From: Rhodocyclaceae bacterium
GTDB taxonomy: Bacteria; Pseudomonadota; Gammaproteobacteria; Burkholderiales; Rhodocyclaceae
Direction: 5' to 3'
NCBI GenBank assembly: GCA_016791115.1
Contig: JAEUNL010000013.1
Location: forward strand, 29,977-93,976
Length of the DNA: 64,000 bases
Shown: one piece after another, positions 31,464 to 40,718 of the stretch
Position numbering within the stretch: the first letter of the stretch is position 1
How the letters are laid out: each line of letters opens with the position of its first letter
Notes under the pieces: model-generated
What the model was told of the DNA's origin: nothing
Seen by the model: the letters and a program-made list of their open reading frames with translations, nothing else
The model's database searches: none
Translations under genes and position numbers: made by a program

Positions 31464-34364
31464 ATGCCATTGCACGACCCCATTGCCCAGCCGCTACCCG
31501 ACGCACAGACCGAGGTCAAGACCACCACTTGCTACATGTGTGCCTGCCGCTGCGGTATCCGTGTACATCTCCGAAACGGCGAGGTGCGCTACATCGAGGG
31601 CAATCCCGACCACCCGTTGAACAAGGGCGTCATTTGCGCGAAAGGGTCTTCGGGCATCATGAAGCAGTATTCGCCCGCCCGCTTGACGAAGCCGCTTTTG
31701 CGAAAGGCCGGCAGCGAACGCGGCAGCGGAGCGTATGAGGCCATCAGCTGGGAGGAGGCTTTTTCGCTTCTCGAGAAGCGTCTCGGGGCAATTCGCGCTA
31801 CCGATCCGAAGAAGTTCGCGCTGTTCACCGGGCGCGACCAGATGCAGGCTCTGACGGGGTTGTTCGCTCGACAGTTTGGTACGCCGAATTACGCAGCCCA
31901 TGGCGGATTCTGCTCGGTCAACATGGCGGCCGGAATGATCTACACGATCGGGGGCTCGTTCTGGGAATTCGGCGGACCGGACCTCGAGCGATCGAAGCTG
32001 TTCTTCATGATCGGCACGGCCGAAGATCATCACTCCAATCCGCTGAAAAGCGCCTTGTCGCAATTCAAACGTAACGGCGGAAGGTTCATCGCCATCAATC
32101 CCGTGCGCACCGGCTATGCCGCCATTGCGGATGAATGGGTTCCGATCAAACCGGGCACCGACGGCGCGCTTCTGCTTGCAATCATCCACGAGATCATCCG
32201 GCTGGGCCTCTATGACCGCGCGTTTCTGGCGCGCTACACGAACGCGGGACAACTCGTCAATGTGGATGAAGCCAGCGACGAATTCGGCTTGATGGCACGC
32301 AATGCGGCAGGGGACTTGATCAACCCCTTGCGTCCGCACAACTTCCTGTGGTGGGATCGCAAGCAGTATCGGCCGGTTGGCGACCACACGGCTGGCGCGG
32401 ACCCTGCGCTGCTCGGCGCATTCCGGCTTCAGGACGGCACACCGGTGAAGCCGGCCTTCCAGCTGCTCGAAGAACGGGTACGGGACTTTACGCCGGAATG
32501 GGCTGCCGGCATCACGGGCATTGCGGTCGACACCATAAGGCGTTTGGCCCATGAGATGGGGATTGCGGCGCGCGACCAGAAAATCGAATTGCCCATCGCG
32601 TGGACCGACTGGTGGGGCGAAGAGCACAAGAGCATCGTCGGCAACCCGGTGGCATTTCATGCAATGCGCGGCCTCGCGGCGCATTCAAACGGCTTCCAGA
32701 CGATCCGGGCGCTCGCGATTCTGATGTCATTGCTTGGGACAATCGATCGGCCGGGCGGATTCCGCCATCGGGCGCCCTATCCGCGCGCAGTACCGCCCAA
32801 CGCGCGGCCCCCGAAGGGTCCGCAATCGGTCAAGCCGAACACGCCGCTCGACGCGCCGCCGCTGGGGTGGCCGGAGAGTCCAGATGACCTGTTCGTGGAC
32901 GAGCAGGGTTCGCCAGTCAGGATCGACAAGGGATTCTCGTGGGAGCATCCGCTCTCCGCGCACGGACTCATGCATAACGTCATCACGAACGCTTGGCGTG
33001 GCGACCCCTATCCAATCGATACCTTGTTCCTCTTCATGGCCAACATGGCATGGAATTCGAGCATGAACACGTCCGAAGTTCGCCAGATGCTTTGCGACAA
33101 GCGTGCAGACGGCGAATACCGGATTCCGTTCATCGTCGTGTGCGATACGTTCCAGTCCGAAACGACGGCATTCGCCGATCTCGTGCTGCCCGATACGACT
33201 TATCTCGAACGACACGACGTAATGTCGATGCTCGACCGGCCGATTTCGGAGTTCGAGGGGCCGGTGGACGCTGTCCGTGTTCCCGTCGTGCCGCCACTGG
33301 GAGAGTGCCGTCCGTTTCAAGAGGTGCTTGTCGAACTGGCCGGCCGGCTAAAGCTTCCTGCATTCACTGCCGCAGACGGTTCGCGGAAGTATTCGAGTTA
33401 TACCGATCTGATCATCAACTACGAGACTGCGCCAGGCTCCGGAATTGGATTTTTGGCCGGCTGGCGCGGCAAGGATGGCGAGAAGTCAATGCGGGGCGAG
33501 CCCAATCCGCGCCAGTGGGACATGTATGCCGCAAACAACTGCGTGTTCCATCACCATATGCCGCCGTCACACCAGTACATGCGAAACTGGAACAAGGGCT
33601 ACCTCGAATGGGCACAACAGGTCGGAATTCGGCGTGACAACGATCCGATCGTGATACACATCTACTCCGAGTTTCTTCAGCGCTTCCGGCTTGCCGCACA
33701 GGGACGAAGTACCGGGCGGCAGCCGCCGAACCATCTGCGCAAACGGGTCGAAACCTATTTCGACCCGCTGCCGTTCTGGTACGAGCCACTGGAGGCCAGC
33801 GTTTCCGACCATGCGCGTTATCCGCTCTGCGCAGTCACCCAGCGGCCGATGGCGATGTACCACTCGTGGGATTCACAGAACGCCTGGCTGCGCCAGATCC
33901 ACACCCACAACTATCTGTTCGTGAATCCCGCCACAGCAATGGCAGCCGGAATCGCGGACGGTGACTGGATGTGGGTCGAATCGCGCTGGGGCAAGGTTCG
34001 CTGCATGTGCCGATATTCGGGTGCCGTGGAACCCGGCACGGTATGGACATGGAACGCGATTGGCAAGGCGTCCGGTGCATGGAATCTGACGCCGGACGCG
34101 AACGAATCGCAGAAGGGCTTCCTGCTGAATCACCTGATCAGCGAGGAACTGCCACCCGACGGGCTCGGGCACCGTCTCTCCAACTCCGATCCGATTACCG
34201 GGCAGGCGGCCTGGTACGACGTACGCGTTCGGATCTACAAGGCTGCGCCAGACGAACCGCGACAGACTTCGCCGCAATTCGAGCCAATGCAGCCTTTGCC
34301 CGGCGTCGTTCGCCCCAAGTCAGGCTGGCGTTCGTTCTTTGCCGGAATCGGAGGCAAGTGGTGA
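31464..34364 (+). CDS. soeA: SoeA, molybdopterin subunit of cytoplasmic sulfite dehydrogenase
   Basis: A protein of 966 residues of the DMSO-reductase superfamily, which oxidises sulfite to sulfate on the cytoplasmic side with SoeB and SoeC. The N-terminal [4Fe-4S] motif is Cys23, Cys26, Cys30 and Cys58 (TTCYMCACRCG, GVICAKG). There is no Tat signal, as expected for Soe. Molybdopterin-binding segments (GGRFIAINPVRT, ADLVLPDTTYLERHD) follow. The closest relatives in memory are SoeA/PsrA-like proteins; neighbours soeB and soeC and the sulfur context support Soe over a polysulfide reductase. Confidence 0.88.
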   Translation: MPLHDPIAQPLPDAQTEVKTTTCYMCACRCGIRVHLRNGEVRYIEGNPDHPLNKGVICAKGSSGIMKQYSPARLTKPLLRKAGSERGSGAYEAISWEEAFSLLEKRLGAIRATDPKKFALFTGRDQMQALTGLFARQFGTPNYAAHGGFCSVNMAAGMIYTIGGSFWEFGGPDLERSKLFFMIGTAEDHHSNPLKSALSQFKRNGGRFIAINPVRTGYAAIADEWVPIKPGTDGALLLAIIHEIIRLGLYDRAFLARYTNAGQLVNVDEASDEFGLMARNAAGDLINPLRPHNFLWWDRKQYRPVGDHTAGADPALLGAFRLQDGTPVKPAFQLLEERVRDFTPEWAAGITGIAVDTIRRLAHEMGIAARDQKIELPIAWTDWWGEEHKSIVGNPVAFHAMRGLAAHSNGFQTIRALAILMSLLGTIDRPGGFRHRAPYPRAVPPNARPPKGPQSVKPNTPLDAPPLGWPESPDDLFVDEQGSPVRIDKGFSWEHPLSAHGLMHNVITNAWRGDPYPIDTLFLFMANMAWNSSMNTSEVRQMLCDKRADGEYRIPFIVVCDTFQSETTAFADLVLPDTTYLERHDVMSMLDRPISEFEGPVDAVRVPVVPPLGECRPFQEVLVELAGRLKLPAFTAADGSRKYSSYTDLIINYETAPGSGIGFLAGWRGKDGEKSMRGEPNPRQWDMYAANNCVFHHHMPPSHQYMRNWNKGYLEWAQQVGIRRDNDPIVIHIYSEFLQRFRLAAQGRSTGRQPPNHLRKRVETYFDPLPFWYEPLEASVSDHARYPLCAVTQRPMAMYHSWDSQNAWLRQIHTHNYLFVNPATAMAAGIADGDWMWVESRWGKVRCMCRYSGAVEPGTVWTWNAIGKASGAWNLTPDANESQKGFLLNHLISEELPPDGLGHRLSNSDPITGQAAWYDVRVRIYKAAPDEPRQTSPQFEPMQPLPGVVRPKSGWRSFFAGIGGKW

Positions 34365-35086
34365 CGCAACTTGCGCTGATCATCGACCTCAACGTTTGCG
34401 TTGGCTGCCATGCCTGCGTGACGAACTGCAAGCAATGGAACACATCGGGCGCCGCCGGCCCGCTGAGCGATCTGAACGCGTATGGCGCAGATCCGAACGG
34501 GACGTTCTTCAACCGCGTGCAGACCTTCGAGGTCGGCGAATATCCGGGCACGCAGACGGTGCACTTTCCAAAATCCTGCCTGCACTGCGAGGATCCGCCG
34601 TGCGTACCCGTGTGTCCAACGGGCGCCAGCTACAAACGGGTCGAGGACGGTGTGGTACTGGTGGACTACGACAAATGCATCGGCTGCAAGTACTGCTCTT
34701 GGGCTTGTCCTTACGGTGTGCGTGAGTTCGACGAGCAGCGCAAGGTCATGACGAAATGCACGTTGTGCGTTGACCGCATTTACAACCCGGCGCTACCGGA
34801 ACGCGAGCGCAAGCCGTCGTGCGTGTTGGCCTGCCCGGCCAATGCCCGGCTTTTTGGCGATATCCACGACCCGGAGTCGGAGGTATCTCGGGCTATCCGC
34901 GAACAAGGCGGTTACCAGTTGATGCCGGAACTGGGGACGAATCCATCGAACCATTACTTGCCGCGGCGAAAGTCGGAACTGCGAATCCGGGCGGACCAAC
35001 TCGAGCGGGTAGACAACCCGCGCCTTATCGACACACTGCCCGATACCACGCGATACGCGCCGATGAATGCCGACTACGATATCTAA
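34361..35086 (+). CDS. soeB: SoeB, four-cluster ferredoxin subunit
   Basis: A protein of 241 residues starting with GTG that overlaps the soeA stop as GTGA. Four [4Fe-4S] motifs: CVGCHACVTNC, CLHCEDPPCVPVCP, CIGCKYCSWACP and CTLCVDR with CVLACP. It has no export signal and transfers electrons from SoeA to the membrane subunit. Confidence 0.9.
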   Translation: MTQLALIIDLNVCVGCHACVTNCKQWNTSGAAGPLSDLNAYGADPNGTFFNRVQTFEVGEYPGTQTVHFPKSCLHCEDPPCVPVCPTGASYKRVEDGVVLVDYDKCIGCKYCSWACPYGVREFDEQRKVMTKCTLCVDRIYNPALPERERKPSCVLACPANARLFGDIHDPESEVSRAIREQGGYQLMPELGTNPSNHYLPRRKSELRIRADQLERVDNPRLIDTLPDTTRYAPMNADYDI

Positions 35087-35101
35087 GCCAGAACCCCGAC
35101 C

Positions 35102-36037
35102 ATGCGCCCCGCGTTCTCCGTCATCCTTCTCACCACACTCATCGGTGCTGGTCAGGGCTTGTTCTTGACTCTCTTCGCAGTGGACGCGATCGGGAGCCTG
35201 CGTGGCATTCCGACCGCGGAACTTCGGTCATTCGCAGTCGTCGGTAGCGTACTATCGCTCTGCCTGTGTGCTCTCGGGCTGGTCGCGTCCTTTTTCCATC
35301 TCGGCCACCCTGAACGCGCATGGCGGGCCGCTGCGGGCTGGCGCACGTCCTGGTTGTCGCGCGAGGTCGTCGCACTGCCGGCATTCATGGCATCGGTTGC
35401 AGGCTTCGTCATGGCCCGCCATGCGGACAGTCCGGCCGCACTCTGGATTGGCCTCGGGGCCGCGTCGTTGGCCGTGGTGCTGTTCGTGTGCACCGGCATG
35501 GTCTATGTATCGATACGGATCATCAGGGAATGGGCAAGCAGCCTGACAGTGGTCAACTATGCCTTGCTGGGCATGGCATCCGGCGCAACACTTGCCGCAG
35601 CAATTGCGGCATTTCTGGACAGCGACGTAAAAGAAGGGCTTGTGCTCGGCGCAATGGCCCTGATCGCGGCCGGATTGGTTACGCGCGGTGCGTCGCTGAT
35701 CAGAAATGCACGCCTTCCTGTGAAGAGCACACTGCAGACCGCGATCGGCGTGAAACATCCGAAGATAGTGCAACGCTCACAGGGTGCAATGGGCGGGAGC
35801 TTCAATACGCGGGAATTCTTTCACGGACAGGGTGCTGATGCGCTGAGAAACGCATTGCTGGGCTTCCTGGCGCTCGGATGCGTCGTGCCATTAGTGCTGC
35901 TGGCGTTCGGATTCGCATCGGCAGTTACCTGTTCAGTAGCTTTCTCAACCCAGTTTGTCGGCCTGGTGGCCGAACGCTGGCTCTTCTTTGCCGAAGCCAG
36001 GCATCCGCAAAATCTCTATTACCAATCGATCGCGTGA
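35102..36037 (+). CDS. soeC: SoeC, DmsC/NrfD-like membrane anchor
   Basis: A protein of 311 residues with about eight transmembrane helices, of the DmsC type, which delivers electrons to quinone. The first helix is TLIGAGQGLFLTLFAVDAI, and FHLGHPERAWRA is the family motif between helices. It starts 15 bases after soeB. Confidence 0.9.
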   Translation: MRPAFSVILLTTLIGAGQGLFLTLFAVDAIGSLRGIPTAELRSFAVVGSVLSLCLCALGLVASFFHLGHPERAWRAAAGWRTSWLSREVVALPAFMASVAGFVMARHADSPAALWIGLGAASLAVVLFVCTGMVYVSIRIIREWASSLTVVNYALLGMASGATLAAAIAAFLDSDVKEGLVLGAMALIAAGLVTRGASLIRNARLPVKSTLQTAIGVKHPKIVQRSQGAMGGSFNTREFFHGQGADALRNALLGFLALGCVVPLVLLAFGFASAVTCSVAFSTQFVGLVAERWLFFAEARHPQNLYYQSIA

Positions 36038-36087
36038 TTGCTGAACTTGACAATCTGCCCTGCGCTGCAAAGTGGAATGGCACTCTG

Positions 36088-37041
36088 ATGCCGTCGGCGC
36101 TTCGCAGGATGTCGCGACCGGCCATCACTATCTGTGTCCTTGCGGCCCTCGCACTTCCGGCCTGGGCCGGCACTGCCACGGCAGTCACTGCAGATTATCC
36201 TTGGTGGACCTGGCCGCTCAGCCTCTTCTTTGTGTGCTTTCTGTTGGGTATCGTCGCGGTTCCGGCTGGCGTCGGCGGCGGGGTGCTGTTCGTGCCGATT
36301 GTCGGCGGGTTCTTTCCCTTCCATCTAGATTTCGTGAGAGGCGCAGGGCTGCTCGTTGCCCTCGCCAGCGCGCTGGCCGCCGGGCCGGACTTGCTCCGCA
36401 ACGGTCTGGCAAACCTCCGGCTCGCCTTGCCGCTGGCGGTTCTTGCATCGGCGAGTTCGATCGTCGGTGCGCTGGTTGGTCTTGCCCTCCCGGCATCGGT
36501 TGTCAACATCGCGCTCGGCGTCACCATTCTCGGGATCGTGGCACTGATGGCCATGGCGGGCAAATCCGAGTTTCCGAATGTGCCGGCGGCAGACTCGCTT
36601 TCCGCGGCGCTGTGCATGAACGGCGTGTTCCACGACAACGTCAGCGGACGTGACATCGCCTGGAAGGTTCACCGAACCCCTGTCGGCCTGGTGCTATTCA
36701 CGCTGATCGGCATGCTTGCCGGCATGTTCGGCCTCGGCGCCGGCTGGGCAAATGTTCCGGTTCTCAACCTGGTTATGGGGGCGCCGCTCAAGGTTTCGGC
36801 CGGCACCTCGAGTTTCATACTTTCGCTGGTCGACTCGTCTGCTGCTTGGGTCTATCTCAATCGCGGCGCTGTGCTGGCGGTGATCGCGGTTCCCTCCGTC
36901 GTCGGCATGATGCTCGGTGCGATGATCGGCGCGCGCTTGCTGCGCGTCCTCAAGGCATCGGTCATTCGGCGGCTGGTGATCTCCCTGCTGCTGTTTGCGG
37001 GTATGCGTGCGATCCTGAAAGGATCGGGAATCTGGATCTGA
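36088..37041 (+). CDS. TauE/SafE (DUF81) anion transporter
   Basis: A protein of about 317 residues: signal-like first helix, then eight or so transmembrane helices with the two TauE/SafE repeats (GVGGGVLFVPI and GLGAGWANVPVLNLVMGAPLK). The family exports sulfite, sulfoacetate or similar anions. The ATG at 36088 gives a clean N-terminus; a GTG at 36034 that overlaps the soeC stop as GTGA is an alternative. Location directly behind soeC suggests movement of sulfite or sulfate, not proven. Confidence 0.85.
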   Translation: MPSALRRMSRPAITICVLAALALPAWAGTATAVTADYPWWTWPLSLFFVCFLLGIVAVPAGVGGGVLFVPIVGGFFPFHLDFVRGAGLLVALASALAAGPDLLRNGLANLRLALPLAVLASASSIVGALVGLALPASVVNIALGVTILGIVALMAMAGKSEFPNVPAADSLSAALCMNGVFHDNVSGRDIAWKVHRTPVGLVLFTLIGMLAGMFGLGAGWANVPVLNLVMGAPLKVSAGTSSFILSLVDSSAAWVYLNRGAVLAVIAVPSVVGMMLGAMIGARLLRVLKASVIRRLVISLLLFAGMRAILKGSGIWI

Positions 37042-37045
37042 ATCG

Positions 37046-37471
37046 ATGAAAATGACCGACCCCGTCATTCCATATGCGCCGCCCGAGCAGCAACGTTATG
37101 CGAGCGTTCTCTCGATGGGGACGAGAATCGGCCTTGCCTTGCTCGTGATCGGGTTCTGTTCCTATGCCTTCGAATGGATTCCGCCGCTCGTCCCCCACGA
37201 ATCGCTGGCGACCGTATGGAACCAGCCGCTTGCGCGTTATCTGGAGCTCACCGGGGTTCCGACGGGGTGGGGCTGGGTGAATCTGATTGACCGAAGCGAC
37301 ATATTCAATCTGGTCGGGATCGGCATCCTGTCAGGGGTATCGCTGCTTTGCCTGGCCGCCGCGGCGCCGTTCTATGCTTCGCGCGGGGAACGCGTCTATC
37401 TCGCGCTTTGTTTGCTGGAAATCGCGGTCTTGCTGCTCGCCGCTTCGGGTATCCTGACTTCCGGACACTGA
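37046..37471 (+). CDS. DUF1634-like small membrane protein
   Basis: A protein of 141 residues with three hydrophobic helices (~25-45, ~87-108, ~117-135). Small membrane proteins of this kind are regularly found directly behind TauE/SafE genes. It starts four bases after the transporter stop. Function unknown; probably an accessory subunit of the transporter. Confidence 0.7.
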   Translation: MKMTDPVIPYAPPEQQRYASVLSMGTRIGLALLVIGFCSYAFEWIPPLVPHESLATVWNQPLARYLELTGVPTGWGWVNLIDRSDIFNLVGIGILSGVSLLCLAAAAPFYASRGERVYLALCLLEIAVLLLAASGILTSGH

Positions 37472-37481
37472 AGACTACCCG

Positions 37482-38306
37482 ATGAAGCACCCCTTCTCCA
37501 GATTGCTGCTTGCTACCGAACACACGGAGTTCGATCTGGGTGCGGAGCAGGTAGCGTTCACCATGGCCGCGCGCTGCGGGCTGCCTCTGCATGCAATTCT
37601 GCCAGTGGTGAGCAATCCGGAATACGAAGTGGTTGCGCCGCATCTGGCGGCACAGGCTGAGCGCGAGGCTGCCGCAAAAATCGCGGAACTCACGAGGTCG
37701 GCGGCTTCTTCGAGCGTCAGTCTGGTACCCCGCATTCGGCGCGGCGAAGAACCGTGGCGCGAGATTGTCGCCGAGGCACGGGAGTGCAGGGCCGATCTTC
37801 TCATCACCCGCAGACGCGGCAAGCGCGGCCTGCTCGCCAACCTTCTCGTGGGAGAGATGGTCAGCAAGGTGGTCGGACATTCGCCGTGTTCGGTGTTGAT
37901 GGTGCCGCGCACGGGAAAGATGTGGTCAAACCGGATACTCGCCGCGGTCGACCATTCAGATGCCGGGGTCCGCGTTGCCGCGATTGCGGTGGCAATTGCC
38001 GATCAGTGCGGTCTGCCACTCACACTGGTTTCAGTCGCACCGCAGGAATCGCCTCACGACAGGGCGCTCGCTGAAGCGGCACTGGCACGTGCATCGGCCC
38101 CGCATAATACCGCCCGGGCTGACATCCGCGTGGCCACGGGCCGCGCACATGAAGGAATTCTTCAGGCTGCAATTCAAACTCGGGCCGATCTCATCGTCCT
38201 CGGACGCCGCGGCGAAAGCGGCATTGATCGGCTGATGCTGGGCGGAACCGCGCAAAAGGTAATCGGACTCGGCGACGGCCCGGTTCTGGTGGTAACCGGC
38301 ACTTAA
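37482..38306 (+). CDS. tandem universal stress protein
   Basis: A protein of 274 residues with two UspA domains. The first (~1-140) ends in GEMVSKVVGHSPCSVLMVP and the second (~145-274) in LMLGGTAQKVIGLGDGPVLVV; the second has the G2xG9GS/T-type nucleotide-binding pattern (LGRRGESGIDRLMLGGTAQKV). It is the last gene of the plus-strand run behind soe, 10 bases after the DUF1634-like gene. Cytoplasmic. Confidence 0.85.
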   Translation: MKHPFSRLLLATEHTEFDLGAEQVAFTMAARCGLPLHAILPVVSNPEYEVVAPHLAAQAEREAAAKIAELTRSAASSSVSLVPRIRRGEEPWREIVAEARECRADLLITRRRGKRGLLANLLVGEMVSKVVGHSPCSVLMVPRTGKMWSNRILAAVDHSDAGVRVAAIAVAIADQCGLPLTLVSVAPQESPHDRALAEAALARASAPHNTARADIRVATGRAHEGILQAAIQTRADLIVLGRRGESGIDRLMLGGTAQKVIGLGDGPVLVVTGT

Positions 38307-38352
38307 CGGCGGCTGCAGCACCCGGCCAAGGATGTGCCGGCCTTGATGCAGC

Positions 38353-38377
38353 GAAGGGCCGAGCAGGCCGACCCTTC
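38353..38377. terminator. candidate hairpin between convergent usp and fadL genes
   Basis: GAAGGG at 38353 pairs with CCCTTC at 38372, with an inner CC/GG pair. No T-run follows. It lies in the short gap between converging genes, so a bidirectional terminator is plausible. Confidence 0.35.
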
Positions 38378-38397
38378 CCGAATCGCCATGAGACACG

Positions 38398-39708
38398 TCA
38401 GAACCGTGTTCCCCAGGCTATGCCCAAAGAGTTCTCGTACATCTCGATCTTCTCACGCCCGCCATTGCCCGGGCCGAGCAGGGCAGGGCTGTTCAGGAAC
38501 GAGGCACCGCTGACCGATTCGCGCGCCGCATGCATGTAGGCCATCGTGATTTCCGATCCGCCAGCGAGCACGTAGGTGAAACCCAGCGTGTAATGGTTTT
38601 TCACCACGCCCGGGGCTAGGATATTGAACGACACGTCCTGGCTTCTTATGGGATTGTCGCCGTGGTTGTAACCGGCGCGCAGCGTCAGCCGGTCGTCGAA
38701 TTTCCACTGCACACCGAGCTTGAAAACGTCCACATCCTGCCAGCCGAATCCCGGCCCGTTGCCGGCGCCAAGTGGCGCCTGGTTGCTGCTTGGATTATGG
38801 ACCGATCGCACTCCGCTGTACTTGATCTTCTCGTAATCAGCCGATACCTGAAGGGCAGGCGCCGGTTGCAGCGTGACGCCCAAGGCGTAGTGTTCCGGAA
38901 TGTCAAATCCGCCGCCTTGGGCAAACAAGCCTCTGTATTTGTCCAAGTCGCTCATGCGCATCTTGGACGCATAGCTTGCACCAACGGTGATCATGTCGCT
39001 GATCTTGCCCATGTAGCCGACGCGCACGCCCCAACCGGTCGAATTCTCGTTGCCCCGATTCGTGACGTTGCCCGGGCTGCCGGTGAAAGGCGGAAAGCCG
39101 GGTGCATTGTCGAACGCCTGCAAGCCCTTGGCCTTGAAGCGCTGATAACCGAACAAAGGGGCAATGCCCACAGAATGCGACGGATGGAACTTCCAGGCCA
39201 CCGTGGGTGCGATGATGAGCTGCATTAGGTCGACGCCGAGTCCACGACGACCGCACAAGGCATTCGCCGGTCGTCCGGGGAAGCCACAGCTCGCCACGCC
39301 TCCGTCGTAGTCCGTGTTCATTCCCCCGTTGCCATATACGGTAATGCCGAGCGACATCGAGTCGGAGATCATGGAGTTGTAGCCGAACTCCGGGATTGCA
39401 AAGTCGCTCCTGCTGCTCTTCGTCTCAAAATCGAACGCGCCACCCATGCTGCCGGTGCGGCTCGCCTTGCGCTGGGGGCTAAACCAGTCGACGCCCATGT
39501 CGATGCGCGATCCTGCCCAGACCATGCTGGCCGGATTGTTCGCGCCGCCAAAGGCATCCTGAGCTTGGGAAACGGCAGCACCCGCCATTCCCTTGCTCTT
39601 CATGCCATAACCGTGCGCGAAATAGCCGTTTGTCGCATGCACAGCGAATGGCGACAAAAAGGCCGCCCCTAGGAGCGAACGGGCGATCAGGGACGTGCGA
39701 GGTCTCAT
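38398..39708 (-). CDS. OmpP1/FadL/TodX-type outer-membrane channel
   Basis: A protein of 436 residues with a Sec signal peptide (~1-24, ending FAVHA) and NGYFAHGYGMKSKGMAGAAVS, the typical N-terminus of FadL barrels in which a hatch domain leads hydrophobic substrates through the outer membrane. The C-terminus ends in aromatic Phe (AWGTRF) as needed for barrel insertion. The CAGGAG site precedes the ATG. It lies 72 bases after dsrE2 on the same strand, probably one operon with tusA and dsrE2. Confidence 0.9.
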   Translation of the reverse strand: MRPRTSLIARSLLGAAFLSPFAVHATNGYFAHGYGMKSKGMAGAAVSQAQDAFGGANNPASMVWAGSRIDMGVDWFSPQRKASRTGSMGGAFDFETKSSRSDFAIPEFGYNSMISDSMSLGITVYGNGGMNTDYDGGVASCGFPGRPANALCGRRGLGVDLMQLIIAPTVAWKFHPSHSVGIAPLFGYQRFKAKGLQAFDNAPGFPPFTGSPGNVTNRGNENSTGWGVRVGYMGKISDMITVGASYASKMRMSDLDKYRGLFAQGGGFDIPEHYALGVTLQPAPALQVSADYEKIKYSGVRSVHNPSSNQAPLGAGNGPGFGWQDVDVFKLGVQWKFDDRLTLRAGYNHGDNPIRSQDVSFNILAPGVVKNHYTLGFTYVLAGGSEITMAYMHAARESVSGASFLNSPALLGPGNGGREKIEMYENSLGIAWGTRF

Positions 39709-39780
39709 GCGTGACTCCTGAGGGTGAATGGATTCGGGTGATGGGCTGCGTACGAGTTACGTCAGTGCCCGGGGATACGG

Positions 39781-40251
39781 TCAAATGAACAGACAGATGT
39801 CCGTCTTGCCGGCAAATTCCATGAAAGTCGATGCGCCACCGAATTCGACATTGCCGATGAAGTCGTCCTTGTCGAAATCGAACAAATCGACGGTCATCTG
39901 GCAGGCGATGAACTTTACGTCGGCCTCGAGACAGAGGTCGCGAAGCTCTTCAAGCGACGCGACGCCCTTCGATTTGATCTTGTTCTTCATCATCATCGTC
40001 GCCATGGTTTCCATACCCGGCAGCATTTGTACGAACACGGGCATCGGCACCGGCATCGGCATCGCGGGGTTCGCCAGCGGGCTGATTTTTACGTCCGAGA
40101 GATCCTTGCGCAGCAATTGCAGACCGTAGAAAGTAAAGAACACCTGCACCTCATACCCGAGCGCCGCCGCTGTCGAAGCGAGGATGAAGGGAGGGTAGGC
40201 CATGTCCAGCGTGCCCTTGGTGGCGATGATGGCCATCCGTTTCGTTTCCAC
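39781..40251 (-). CDS. dsrE2: DsrE2-family sulfurtransferase
   Basis: A protein of 156 residues, DsrE-like. MAIIATKGTLDMAYPPFILASTA is the nucleotide-fold-like start; Cys117 (KFIACQMTVDLF) and Cys107 are the candidate sulfur carriers. A Met/Pro-rich stretch (ANPAMPMPVPMPV) separates the halves. In A. vinosum dsrE2 travels with tusA and a rhodanese; here the rhodanese is missing. GTG at 40251 with AGGAG five bases upstream is the likely start. Confidence 0.85.
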   Translation of the reverse strand: METKRMAIIATKGTLDMAYPPFILASTAAALGYEVQVFFTFYGLQLLRKDLSDVKISPLANPAMPMPVPMPVFVQMLPGMETMATMMMKNKIKSKGVASLEELRDLCLEADVKFIACQMTVDLFDFDKDDFIGNVEFGGASTFMEFAGKTDICLFI

Positions 40252-40267
40252 GATGTCTCCTGGTTCC

Positions 40268-40286
40268 GGTCCGTCGCGTGCGGACC
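40268..40286. other. six-base-pair hairpin between tusA and dsrE2
   Basis: GGTCCG, seven bases, CGGACC in the 108-base gap of the tusA-dsrE2 transcript. Without a T-run it may be an RNA-processing or attenuation structure that adjusts relative expression. Confidence 0.3.
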
Positions 40287-40359
40287 TCTAGTCGTAATCG
40301 ATGTTTCCTGCCAGATGGTGGTGCGCGCGTTGCGCGGCCGACATCCCGGCGGTTTTGGC

Positions 40360-40587
40360 CTATCCCTTGCGCAGGTAGAACACGTATTCGGCGCCTTGTG
40401 TCTCGGATGAGATGAGCGGATTGCCAGTCTGGTTGGCGAAGGCCTGCATGTCTTTTATCGAGCCGGAATCGGTCGCGACGACCTTGAGTACCTGCCCGGC
40501 TGTCATGTCGTTGAGCGATTTCTTGGTCTTCACGATCGGTAACGGACAGGATAGTCCGCGTGCATCGAGTTCCTTGTCGAAATCCAT
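40360..40587 (-). CDS. tusA: TusA sulfur-carrier protein
   Basis: A protein of 75 residues with a single TusA domain: Cys14 in LSCPLPIVKTK and the conserved DSGSIKDMQAF turn, ending in VFYLRKG. It delivers sulfur to DsrEFH. The ATG at 40587 is preferred over a longer frame. First gene of the minus-strand tusA-dsrE2-fadL set. Confidence 0.92.
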   Translation of the reverse strand: MDFDKELDARGLSCPLPIVKTKKSLNDMTAGQVLKVVATDSGSIKDMQAFANQTGNPLISSETQGAEYVFYLRKG

Positions 40588-40688
40588 CGGGTGATCTCCC
40601 AAGTTATAAATTTGAACAGCGGCGCGCAAGGTTACACCGGCGGCAAACGCCGATTTCGAGCACTATTAGGCGCGGGGCCGGCCAAAAG

Positions 40689-40710
40689 CGTCTATTACCG
40701 CCATGGGTAA
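40689..40710 (-). promoter_or_regulatory. shared TTACCCA-N4-GGTAATAGACG promoter element, tusA operon
   Basis: On the minus strand: TTACCCA, TGGC, GGTAATAGACG, ending 102 bases before the tusA ATG. It matches 18 of 22 bases of the hydrogenase element. TACC and GGTA arms with six bases between them form the NarL-like palindrome. Confidence 0.65.
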
Positions 40711-40718
40711 TTCCCGTC

